From the NCBI GenBank assembly GCA_033239525.1, contig BSYO01000038.1:8559041-8623040 (forward strand): 64,000 nt of DNA, in the 5' to 3' direction. The position numbers and the translations under genes are program-made. Source of the stretch: Nepenthes gracilis. Its lineage: Eukaryota > Streptophyta > Magnoliopsida > Caryophyllales > Nepenthaceae. Shown one piece after another: positions 1 to 12,800 of the stretch (its first letter is position 1; each line of letters starts with the position of its first letter). The notes beneath the pieces were generated by a model. That model did not search any database. It saw nothing but the letters and a program-made list of their open reading frames with translations, and was not told the origin of the DNA.

Positions 1-855
1 TTTGGTTGACTCCCAGATGGAAGTTGAGAAAAGACTGGTTTGATTTAGGTTTTTTCATTTGTGTTATAGTACATGATGGAGTTGAAGGTTGGAAGTATTA
101 ACTCTATTCTATGGTTTTCATTTAATTTACAGGGATTTAGGTTAGTATCAATTAATGTTGGAACAGATTCATAAGTATATTATTTAAAGATAAATCAAAA
201 GTATACTATCCAGACAAGTTTTCATTCAAATCTGAAAGGAGAATTGTTGAAAATTCTCTAAAAGTGAATCATAGCCATTCTTGTGATTCTGTGGAAGGAA
301 GTTGCAAAAAAGTGTTGATTCCATTTTGGAAGGATTAGAAGATGAACAAAGTACTGTCTAGATTAATTTACTCTTGGCAAGATGAAGGATTCCTCATGAA
401 AGAAACACCCTTTTAGTTGTCTTGACAATTGAACTATAACGAAGAATCGAAATAGGTTCTATATGAGACACATGAAGGGCATCAGGGAGCATTCAATTAA
501 ACAAAGTGCCATAATATTCAAATTCATTTTTTAAATAAAGAAAGGTCTTCTTTAGATTTTGTTGCATGAGATTTGCTTCTTTGTTTTATATATTTATCCA
601 GTTGACTCAACTTGTGGCCTCTAAAGATGGATCTCATTCTGGGATGTTATGTACTTCAATTGAATCGTTCTGCATTGAGTTGTGGCTTCTCGATTGTTTC
701 CCTCCCTCACTTTCCCTTTTTTCTCCTGCTTTCTGTTCTGCATCTTCTTCGTTCTATATGTTCTACTCTTATCTATTTTCTGTCTTTATCCTGCTCTCTG
801 ATTCCTTTCGACACCGTTCCCTTTCTAAATGCTTTGCTGTTTCTTTGCTATGTAG
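1..855 (+). other. Non-coding lead-in, probable intron of the tomosyn-like gene
   Basis: I see no exon here. The stretch ends in a pyrimidine-rich tract and a TAG acceptor at 853-855, directly before the first recognisable exon. Because the encoded protein starts in mid-domain at 856, this is most likely the 3' part of an intron whose upstream exon lies left of the window. Open frames here (for example near 566-922) run through the acceptor and resemble no family I know. Confidence 0.55.
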
Positions 856-3800
856 ATGGCTGAGGCTGCAAAATTGCAATCAACTTCATCAGCAAATGAT
901 AAAAGCTCAAAGTGGCCATTGAGTGGTGGAGTTCCTTGTCATGTGGCACTTTCAGGAAATATTAGCATTGAGAGATTGTATATTGCTGGTTATCAAGATG
1001 GATCTGTTCGGGTATGGGATGCCACATATCCAGTTCTGTCACCCCTTTTTACTCTAGGACCAGAGGTTTGTGCATCATCTATATTTTCTTGGACATAATT
1101 TTTATAAATTTGATTACTATCTGTATTTCCAATCTATGATGCACTAAAAAAATTTCCACATCATATTGGATAGGTCAAAGGTATTGCTATTGTGGGTGCA
1201 ACTGCTTCAGTTTCTGCTTTGGAATTTGCTTCCAGGACTCTTACTATTGCTGTGGGCAGTGAAAGTGGTTTGGTGAGGATCTGTTGCTCTTCGGTTTGTG
1301 TTTGTTTTTGCAAAAGTTCAAGCAGCAATTACCTTCTTTTCTTTTTGTGTTATACTATGCAGGTTCGGCTTTATATGCTAACTGGGAGTTGCAATGAAAC
1401 AGGGTTACATGTTGTGACAGAAAGTAAAAAAGAAGGTGGGACTGTCAACGTTTTTAGCTGTGTATTGTTATCTTGATGTTTTCTTTCCCTGTGCAAGAGA
1501 GGCTTCCATAGTTATTACTGTAGCATTTTGCAAGGAACCATACAATACCTAAGAAATGGATTGGATATTAATATTTTTTCAAAAATTGAGCTTGGTGGTA
1601 TGATCTTTGTTTGGGGAATTGCTTGAATGTGAAATAAAACCCCCTTATATGGATCAAAATATTGATATCAGTTTTGACTATAATAGAGATATTTTTTTGT
1701 ATCCACATTAAAATTGAGTCATATATTAAATTTTGACCCTGTTTAATAATATTTTGCATAATTGAAGTGTTTCAATCACTTTTATTCATTTAATCAACAT
1801 CTTAATAACAAATGATGCACTAGCAAGTAATAAAATGACAAAACACTAAATATTGTTAATCCTAGTAATAATTTTGCAATAAGCAACAAATATCAATAAG
1901 TAAATACAATTATATTAATTTGAATTTAAGTTAGGCTATTATTACCTTGATAAGTTCATCATCATATTGATCTTTGCCCCAGAGTATTTACCCTTGTCTT
2001 CGTCGCTTTGCTTGAGAATGGATATCTTTCTTTGCTTATGGACATTAAAAAAACCAAAACAGGCCACTACCAACATCATCAAAATCCGTGGTTTTCCTTG
2101 AATAGTCCTGGCTAGACTCCTGTGGATGCATAAAGGAGGTTATGGTCCCATGCTATGAGAATTGGGTTGGGGGTTCTCCATAATACTTAGTTTGTGCAGG
2201 GTTCTAGTAGTAAGGATGCCTATATCCATAAATTGGAAGATCTTATGGTGAGGGTAATTTTGGGTACTAGAACTACCACTAGGGATTTAGAAATCTTAAA
2301 GCTACCAAAACTATCTATCACCTCTCAAGATGATGCATCTCTACCTCCTTGTGTGCCTTTTCCTCATATTCTATATATTTTCTATGTATCAATTCTCATT
2401 TCATTGTTTTGTACACCGACATAAGACTGATCTCCAAGGTAATGGGAGTGAAGATGACCAGAAGATTCAATAATTGGATTTACAAGCCTTCATCACGACC
2501 CAACTCAATGGTATCATCTCCATCACTACCTCCACTCCTTGCATCATCATCTCTTTGGATTTAAGCTCCGAGGGAAATTAGAACTATCACTATCTTGCAA
2601 TTTCTGTCTATGACAACCTGTGGCAGTTGCATCAACACTACTACTTGATTCAAATCCTTCAAACTTGTATCTTGGCCATCTAGTGGTGGTCTATTCCATT
2701 TCTCTAACCATGAATCCGATGGTTCATCTTCCGAGGGAAATTAGAACTATCACTATCTTGCAATTTCTGTCTATGACAACCTGCAGCAGTTGCATCAACA
2801 CTACCACTTGATTCAAATCCTTCAAACTCGTATCTTGGCCATCTAATGGTGGTCTATTCCATTTCTCTAACCATGAATCCAATGGTTCATCTTCCTCAAA
2901 TGCATAATCCAAGTTAATTTGATTAAGTTAATCTTCTATTTCAACTTGTGATTTTTCTGGGTACATTTCTTACTGTTAACCTTATGTTATTGTGGACGCA
3001 CACTAATTCTCTTGGTACTTTAGTCTAATATTTAGATTTATGTGTATAAGGCTAAAAGTACTTAGTTCTAGCATTGGAGGAAGAGAAAGTGTTATTTACA
3101 ACTTGGATTGCAATTTTTTGAAGTCCAGGAGCTCAAGATCCACAAAGTATTCACCATTCAGCTACATAACCTTAATTTTCTGAAGTTTAGGAGCACAAGA
3201 TTCATTAAGTATTCACCATTCAGCTACATAACCTTAATTTTCTAAAGTCTAGGAGCACAAGATCTGTAAAGTATTCATCATTCAGTTGCATAGCCTTACT
3301 AAAATTAACAAATTCAAATGGTTATACTGTTAGAAGCTTATAGCATTGTTAAAATTAAAAGACTCTCCAAAATTCAAATCTTAATTACTATTTACCTGGA
3401 TTTGGAGAGAAAATTGCTCTTTGTGCTAGGTTGGTTCCAAAATGATTCTTGTTATCTTGAAAGATCAATAACTAAATACTTCAAAGAATCGTGAATTGTG
3501 AATAAGTGAATATTGTTAATATTGAATTGTTGATATTTAGAAAGTAATATAATAATTACATACCTAATTTATTGTCCTTATTTGATTATCCAAGTTGGGT
3601 TTAATCTTTGGATTACCTTTTTTACTACTTCCATCACCTCCAAATGGTTGGCAAGCTTCCCAATGTATTCATATTAGGGTTTTAAAAAATAACCCAACAA
3701 TAACGCATTACATTAATAAAAAAGTTATGAAGAACTTTATAATATATAAGCAACATAATTTAATAGTAAATACTTTAAATTAAAGTGTTATTATACAGCC

Positions 3801-6800
3801 ATTGCATGCAACCCTTGATGTAGTTAAAATCTCCACAGGTGGTCAATTATTTTCCAAATGTTCATATAGGAAAGACAGCCATGCTTAATGGCCATATTCC
3901 CCTTGGCCCATAGATTCATAAATAAACGCATTGTTAGTTTTATCACCATCAACCAATCTTAGATTATAATCAGAGGTTCTTGCATTCTAATCACATTATG
4001 AGATTTTCTCCAAAAAGTGTGAGATAATCTTTCTAACGCATTTGCAAGGCCATCTTTAGTCTTCCTCAACTTCGACGATTTTAATCGTTTGATTTAAGCA
4101 TATTCCTCTAGTCCTCTCTTTGGAGACATATTGATTCCACAACGATGAAGCTAGTTGCGAAACATATAATAGCAAGGTATAACAGCTCTTACCCATCTGT
4201 GAACATGTTCATAAAATTGATAATATGTTGAGCTATAGATACAGCTTGTTATTTCTTCTTTCCTGTTAGCACATCATCAACCTTTTGCTTTTACTCAAGA
4301 TCATTCTAAGTAAGATCCAAATAATGTGCCCAACAATTAGTTTAGTAAAGATGCCCTTCTCTTGTGCTTAAGGAGTGACTTGCTGCTCTCAGTGCCTTTT
4401 TTTATCTTCTCCAATCTCATCCACTGCTGTTTTTAACATTTTGTGGCATCAATGGACTTATAAAAACTATACCCTAGGGGCTATACCCTAGGGACTATAC
4501 CCTATAAAATTAATTAGGTGCTTATGTGTTACACCTAATCATTCATCATACATGATGGTAACATCTTGCTTATCCTAAATAGGAGCAAAACTTCTTATCT
4601 GCTCCTTCAATTGCCTATGCTTATTCTTCAATTCAACATTTATCAGCTTATAATAAGTAGGGTCTTTAATCCCTATATTACATCCTACTGGTGTATCTAA
4701 CATAGGCTGATCAAAAAAGGTTATTTGCATCACCATTTGGTGAATTGTTACCTCTGTAAAAGGCGACTAACTACATGTCCCAACCTTTTTTCGCTGAACC
4801 ATAAGCAGGGGCTCCGTGATTTTAGACTGGTTTTAGCTCTTACTCCAGTGCAAGGCTTGGTTCATCTCAACAAAACAAGCACATAGGCTCTCTGGATCAA
4901 TTTGCTGCATGCTGCATGTGTCCTACTCTCTGATAGTATAATGTCATCATCGAGGCCCCATTGCCACTTGCCATCTACACCATTGCTGATTCCACATTTC
5001 TCCAAATGCGACGGCCGTGCTCAGAATTTCTCTGCCTTCCCACATATCTCAACTCTCGATACTTTCTCATCTTGCTGTCTCAAACTCAAAATCTTCATCA
5101 TCATCATCCCTAAATCCAACGTTGCTATGCCCTAAGCTACCTTTTGTGTCGGGTCTACCTGCTACGTATTTTGTCCTCATGTATATATCATCTTCTTTTT
5201 TCTTTGTTTCTTTTGGTTGTTTGGATGGATGTACATGAGTTGTCTTACTTATTCGGAAATTTGGGTATATGGATTAATGTTCTCCCAAACATGGCCCAAA
5301 TGTACTTTGATTTAGTCTTTATCCTCTGGCACAGATTTACCAAAACAAGAGCCCACATTACCCTTGATCCCCTCCTACTCGACCACTACTTTTATGATAT
5401 TTATAAGTATCTGGAATTCCTACAAGTAATGGCAAAATAAATTAAAATTAAATTTGCAAATTGTAATTAGTTTAGGATTTATTGAATTAACAACATACAC
5501 CAAATTCAAGGATCAATTTATTTTAGGATTTAACATGATAACAATCAAATTCCAGAATCAACATTGATACAGCTTGATCTAACTACAAATTTATTAAACC
5601 AGCATAATCTTTAAAAAGAAAATTAATTTTTCCCTGGAAAAATTCAGTAAGAATAAAAATTCCAGCTGTCAACCATCAAATTCAAGAATCAACAATAGAC
5701 AACTTGATCTAATAGCAAATTCAGCAGACCCAAGCATATTCTTAACAAAATAATTATTTTTGGGGAATCTTTTGAGGAAAAAAATCAACAATTAAGAATA
5801 AACAATTAGACAACTTCAAATCCAGGCATAATCTTAAAAAAATGATTAATTGTTTTTAGTGAAAGATAGTCAAGAAAACAAATTTTATCAAATAAGATAA
5901 AAACATTTGAATTAATCTTATACATCACAAATTTACAAATTCAAAGAGTAAATTTAAGTTGTCTGTGAAATTTTTCCTTAGAAGTAGAAGTGTTTTTAGG
6001 GTTTTGGTTGATTTCACCATTGATTTGAATAATTATGAATCAAACTTTTTTTGGGGCATAAAATTCACAAGATATTTGTTAGAAACACTATATTGAAGCT
6101 TAATCAGACAACAAACAAGAAAAATGGATCTAAAATAAAATTCTTTTTTTTTCTTTGCGGAATTTTTTTGGCAAAATCCTAGATTTTGCAACACCATCTA
6201 AGATTTTGAAAGATGAAATATGTTTGACATTGTAGGATTAAGATTTAGGTAGGATCCAATTTCATCAGATTTGAAGAAGTGAAAAATATGGGGTGATTTG
6301 GCCTTTAGGTTGAACAGAAGAGAAGACAAGAAAGAGAAGACTCAGGCAATCAACAGGAGGGCGTGAAATTTGGAATAACTAAAGATGGGACTGGGAGGTG
6401 GTATAAAGTCCACTATGTCACCAATCTTGAATATATTGCAACTTTCCTCAGTGTTGGGAAATATCAGCGTCCGATATCAATATATATTAATTTTTATCTA
6501 GGCCCATGAGGCCATTACAGAACATTGGCTGAGAAACTAAGACGGAATAATTTATTATTAATTGTGTCTGACTTCTGATTTTCTGGGATAATGGGCATTG
6601 CATTTATGATAAGAAAATGCCAACCCCCTGCTTCAATTTGTTGTTCCTAGGAGGGGGTGACTCCTAATCTCACTGAAGAGTGACTAGCTTTTTGTTGTTT
6701 TGATTTAAGAAACTCTCACATAGCTCCTGTGGTGGTGAACCTTGAGCTTATGGATTGTGAGGCATGCTGCCACTTGAAATGCCCCTCTATATTAAAAGGG

Positions 6801-9800
6801 TTGCCGAGTATAGATTTGGCAGTTGAGTCACTTTTTGCTTTACCCAAGTTGGTGCAGCTCAAATCTGAACAGATGGACAAAGAAAAGATCCCAGGTTAGG
6901 TTATAATGTTCACCAAGGCAAAAATGAGCAAAAGGGGTTTGGATCATTCTGTCTCTGATTTTTTTATATCATTGTTACACAAGTGATTGGTAACTCATGT
7001 TGCAATATCCCTCATCTCTGTGTGAATTTCATTAAATTGGAAAACTGTACAACAATATTAGTTATTGACAGCTATATATGGAAGTTCAATATCTACAACT
7101 ATGCATGGAAAATTTGCCAATATTAGCTCTTTGACTTCTGTGTATGAAAGCTAAATATCTATGACTATACACCCAAATTTGTCTAATAAGCTGGCTAAAT
7201 TATGAAAACTACAAAAAGGGATAAAGTGAATAAATTGAAATAATATAGGACTTAGTGTCTATTGTGGTGTACTAGTAACATCATCTCTCAAATTGATGTG
7301 GTATTTGTGAAAGAGAAACTGATAATGCTGACAAGTCATAGCCTTGATGAGCACATCAACTATAGGAAGATCTCAGGTTATATAGGAAGTGATATCTACT
7401 TCAATGGGCTTGGTGAGCTCATGAAAATAAATTAGCCATAATTTGAATCGTACAAATATCATTCTCTACCCAATTTGTTTCTCACTTATATATTATAGGA
7501 CCATAACAAATATTACTGTATAAGATGAAGAAAAGAGTATGACTACTTAGCATTAGAAAACCAATATGACAATAGTAATGGGAATGGAAAGATAATAATG
7601 AACTGCTGAAGTAGATTCATAGAATTAATTCTAAATTAGCCCAAGCACAGGATAGAGCGGATTCTTGGTTAGCTGCTAAATTACCCAACTGGGTCCAAAG
7701 CTTGTAGCCATCAAAAGTTCACAAATTGCAAGATAGCTGAATGAGTACCTAGTTTGGCACTTGTCTCATTAATCCATTCCCCATAGTATGAATACGATAA
7801 TAGCCTTAATGAAAAGGAGCTGCCATGTCCTTGTTTGTTTACCTGCATGATGCAATTAGGAAGCATCTACTTATTTCAGGACTGCAGGCTCAGCTGTGGG
7901 GTTTGGGGATCGGAGCAGTTGTTTTGACCTCCAGATTCGGTATGTTGGTTCTTAGTAGCTTGGCATTCTTGAGTCAGCCTGGAGGGGCCTGATCTCAATC
8001 GAATGTGGTAACTTGGTATTCCTGAGTTTGGCATTAGCTAGTCATCCCTCTGTGTGCCCTGATGCAATCTATTTGATCCTCTATGGTGTGGGTCCTCATC
8101 ATATCTTAAGACATATAGAGGACAAGGTTCGATACTTGGATTCTTTTGAAGACTTGGAAACACGGTCTTTTTTTTTTTACTCTTTCATGAAACGAGTGCA
8201 TTCCCAAGAAGAAAATGAGAGAGTTTTTAGGATGATTACCATCATTAGAAAATGAGAGAGAGTTGCTTTTCCCAATTTGACCAGTAGTAAAGTCATGAGA
8301 CAAGCTGTGAGAAGAAAACTGGTATTTATTTCCTAAGAAAGCATGCTTTAATTACCTTAATGTGCTCAAGAACATGTTTGATCGGGTTATGTGCAACATT
8401 GGTAGTTTTCTTCTTGTTAATTCTCCCTGTTTTGTTGCATGAACCTATCTCACCAATATTGGTTCATGGACTTAAAGCATCATTGCCAACCTGAAATAAA
8501 TATGATCTACACAGTCCAAATCCAACAGAAAAAGTTCAAGAGTCCGCTAAGATGTCTTGCCTCATGTAATTAAAGAGCCAAAACTTTACGACTGAGTTTT
8601 CTATCTTCCATGAGCCAAAGAAGGTCATTTCCAGCTGATGTTCTCATGAGAGGAAGACTTATAAACCTCTTGATTTAACGAAGAGCACAAAAGAGCTGGG
8701 TCAATCCAAATAATATTTTCCATCAAAATTTTCAAGGTTAACTAGGAGTTGAGTTGTTGTTAAGAGCTCTAGTCAAATTATTTCCTAGTTGATGTATTTC
8801 ATTTCCTTCTCTAGTGGAGTTTTTCAAGCAAAAAGTTTCCCACATTGAACCCAAATTAGTGGCCAATAGTACAGAGTAAAAGAATGATCCTAACGAAGAA
8901 GAAAGGGACTGGAAACTTAAGCTTGGAAGATAAATAGAAAACGAGCAAATCCTCTGCAACTCTGACTTGCTAAAGAGAAAATAATGATAAACCACTCTTA
9001 TCTAGTGGAGGGTATTGATTTTTAATAGACATTTGCCTTGTGGCTAGATTTGAGTCCATTAGGCCCTTTTCTCAGTCGCTTGTACTATTGGGTTTAAATT
9101 GTATCGAATGAATGTCAAGTATGCTTGTCAAATGGGATACTTCTTCAAGAGACCTATGTGGAGCAACCAATAGTTTTATAGGTCCAAAAGTCCACATCAT
9201 GTGGATAGGTTTAAGAAGCTTTATATGGTTGAAGCAACCACCAAGGGCTTGGTATGGTATGATTGGTTGACCACCTATTTGTTGGATCGTGGTTTCTATA
9301 GGGAAGGAGTTGAGAGAACTGTATTCATCAAAGTTGTCAGGTGCTTTATCATTGCCTGAGTCTAGGTTGATGACATTGGCTTTGTGTCACCCACCAAGTC
9401 TATTGCACATGAATTTGCTTAGTGCATGAAAAGAGTTTGAAACGAGCATGGTTGGCGAGTTAAACTACTTATTGGGACTCATTGTCAAGCAACTAGATCA
9501 TGGGATCATCATGTCCTAATCTAAATACACGAAGGTTCTTGTTAAGTGATTTAGGCTTGACAACATGAAGCATAGCAACACTGATGAATATGAGTGTGAA
9601 GCTAGGTCTCGATCCTTCTGGGAAGAATGTTGACCAAAACTTTTATAGAAGTATGATAGGTAGTCTATTCTACCTGATTGCAAGTAGATCTGGCATAGCT
9701 TTTAGTGTTTGGGTGTCTGCTAGATTCCAATAGGATTCCAAAGAATCTCACTAGAGTGCTATGAAACATATCATCATATATGTCAATAACACCATTTAGT

Positions 9801-12800
9801 TTGGCTTATGGTACTCGAGAAGCTCTAACTAGGACCTAGACCGGTATTCGGATGTTGATTGAGTTGATTGTGCCGATGATAGGAAGGGAGCGTCAGGGGT
9901 TGTTTCTAAATGGACAAAAAATTAAATTTCATTGTCTACTGTCGAGGCCAAGTACATTGCACTAGGTTTTTATTGCACTCAAGTCATTTAGAAGAAACCA
10001 ACATTGAGTGATTATGGATTTGACCAAGTGATCATGGCAGTGTACTATGATAACACTAGCATGACCAACATTTTCAATAGTCCTATCCAACAGTCTTGGA
10101 CTATGTATATTGACATTTGGCGTCACCTCATCCTTGAGTTAATGGAGCTTAGAGTTCGCTCTCTTGAGCGCATCCAATTAGGAACCAACTAGACAATTTT
10201 TTCACAAAACCATGGATAGCCTTAGGTTTGCATGTTAAGAAAAACCATTGGTGTCTGTGCTGCTCCTTGAGTAGCTTAGGTTGCATTTTACATTAGCTAA
10301 TGTATGTGAATGCATTAGGTTATACATTCTTTTATTGTTTTGTGTGTGTTCACATATATCTGTTAAAAAGATGTTGGGTATGATGCATGTGCAACATATT
10401 CAAATGTTTTTTCAAATTGATACTTTGGTTGACATACTTGTTAATGATACTTTGGTGCTCTTCATATCTTACATTGTACTCCTTGCACCGTACAAGTTTT
10501 ATCCAGTTGGAGGGGACAATTGAAAATGCTTATTTTGGATGGACTCTAAGGTGAGTTAGATTGACATTGTATTTGAATTGACCTTGTATAATTGAACCTT
10601 ATCTCAAAATATACCCCAAGAAAATGACAGCAAAATTCCCAATGAAAATGATCCTCTCATTGCCAAAAAGCAGAAAGTGCAGAAAGAAAGAGAGAACAAA
10701 TAAGGAAAAAATGAAGCACCTTAATGAAGGGCTTATGAAAGGAAGAGAAAAAGGAGACATTATTCTTAATAGGATTAGGTTTCAATGTATTATCTAAGGA
10801 GTATATTGAAGCACACTAGAGATTTGCAAATCTTGTGCATATCTGAGTGTTAGTCTCCCCTTTCAAACATAGTGATTGCATATACGTGCCACATTTTATA
10901 TAGTTTCAACCTTTGGCATGAACTTTGGTGTTCATCTAAAAGTTTTCTTTGATATCTCCACTAAATGTTTTGGGAAAATCATATTCATCTGGATTTCTTG
11001 TGATTCTGATGCTTTTGGCACTAAATATATTTTATTTCACTTGTTGTATGGCCATTCTATATGCATTAAGTCCCTTAGTTTGATCATTTATATTGCACTA
11101 TACATGCATCATTTCATATAATTTCTACCTTTGGCTTGAACCTTGGTGTTCATCTAAACGTGTGCTTTGATATCTCCATGAAATGTTTTGGGAAAATCAT
11201 ATTCATGTCAATTTCTTGTGATTCTGATGCTTTTGGCACTAAATATATTTTATTTCATTTGTTGTATGGTCATTGGATATGCAATAAGTCCCTTAGATTG
11301 ATCATTTAGGACTAAGGAGTAATATGCATTAGGTGTTTTTCGGTCAATGTTCGTGTGCTAGTGCTTGAGCATGCTGCTGCTTGTTGTTTCACTCGGTTCG
11401 CATGCCAGTCACTTAAGTGAAAGTGCAAAAATTTGCACAGTTTGCTCGCATTCTCTTTTAATTCGTGTGAAATACCTATTTTGCTTTATTCTTGTGACTC
11501 ACTTCTCTCTTATAACTCTCTAAGCGTGTGACTCTTGCAAATCTTGGCGTTGTTCATTCCCTCAAGTGACTTTCTTGCCTATTCTTCACTCCATTTTCCT
11601 AATTCAAGGTTTTGCCTTGTGACCTTTTGCATATGTCTTTAGCTATGGTTTTTGTTATTCTTTATCATGCTTCATGTTACTTTCATGGATTCAGGGTTTC
11701 AGTTTTTAAGGTAATCGTGTGTTAGGATTTCATGGATTTAAGGTAATCTTGTCTATTCCCATCCTCTAGTGATGGGACCTGCCTTTGAATCCTTTGCTCT
11801 GCCTTGGTTGATATGAGCAATTAAGGTTTCAGATTTCTGCTGTTCGAAGGCTGTTTGCACAGCAAATGATCAAGTTTTCCTATCATTTTCTGCGACTTTT
11901 GTTCAGTTGGCCCTTGCTTCTTGAGCAGGAGGTACATCTTGCAAATCTTCCTCCTTCCATAACATCCATCTTCACTTCCCTGCATTGGAGAGTCAGTTTT
12001 GTTAATCTTCTTCCATCATTTCCCACTCTCGTCCACGAGTTCATTGTGAATGTTTATGACATTTGATTCTCGCCTCTAACTTCTCTGTTTTGCTTAGGGG
12101 TCAGCATTGCCAGATCACTCTGAAAGTTGCCAGTGGCTGCCTCTAGATTTTCATTGTTAAGGGTCCTCATGATCATTGGTGTCCTAATAATACCCATTCA
12201 TGATATATTTGCTTCATATCTTCTTAGTTGGCCTACTACTACTAATGGATGTACCTTTCACATCTCATAGCTCTCAATTGATAGCCTAATGGCATGTCGG
12301 ACCATGTACACTAATCTGTTTCCTATATCTTGCATGGCCACTCTATCACTTTCTAGGGCATTGTTTTTATATGCCTTGTTTTGAGGGGACTTGATTGTCC
12401 TACCCTCACACATCTTTCCATTTCATCATGGTTCATCTGGATGTGCGTAAGAGATTTAAGCTCTAATTGGTTTTCTTGTCCAGCGAATGGTCACAGAGCT
12501 CCAGATTCCTCCCCCTCAAGCCTGCCCTGGCATTGAGTCGAACTTGGAAAATCCATAGATCACTCTATTATTCTTCTGAATCTAGCACATATATGAAGTG
12601 CTCATTCTGCTCCTGACTCTTCCTGATTCTCTTATTGATATGGGTGAGGATGTCATCTGTCTCCTATCACTGGTCCATCTTGTCTATTTGCTTCTATCTC
12701 TCCTCTGCCAAAAATTCTGAGGCCTATTCTTCCCATCTAGCTACCTCTGTGGTTCACATGATCCACCTCACTCAAATCATTCCGTAATAGGTGGATTTTA

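Noticed and set aside
566..922. Plus-strand open frame overlapping the first tomosyn-like exon
   Set aside because: It runs through the splice acceptor at 853-855 in another frame, is leucine/serine-rich and resembles nothing. The exon frame beginning at 856 is clearly the conserved one.
7880..7939. Exon-like 60-nt block with CAG acceptor and GTATGT donor encoding TAGSAVGFGDRSSC
   Set aside because: Including it between exons 3 and 4 would split the well-matched Val-His junction, and the peptide resembles no tomosyn segment. It could be a captured exon, but I cannot support that.
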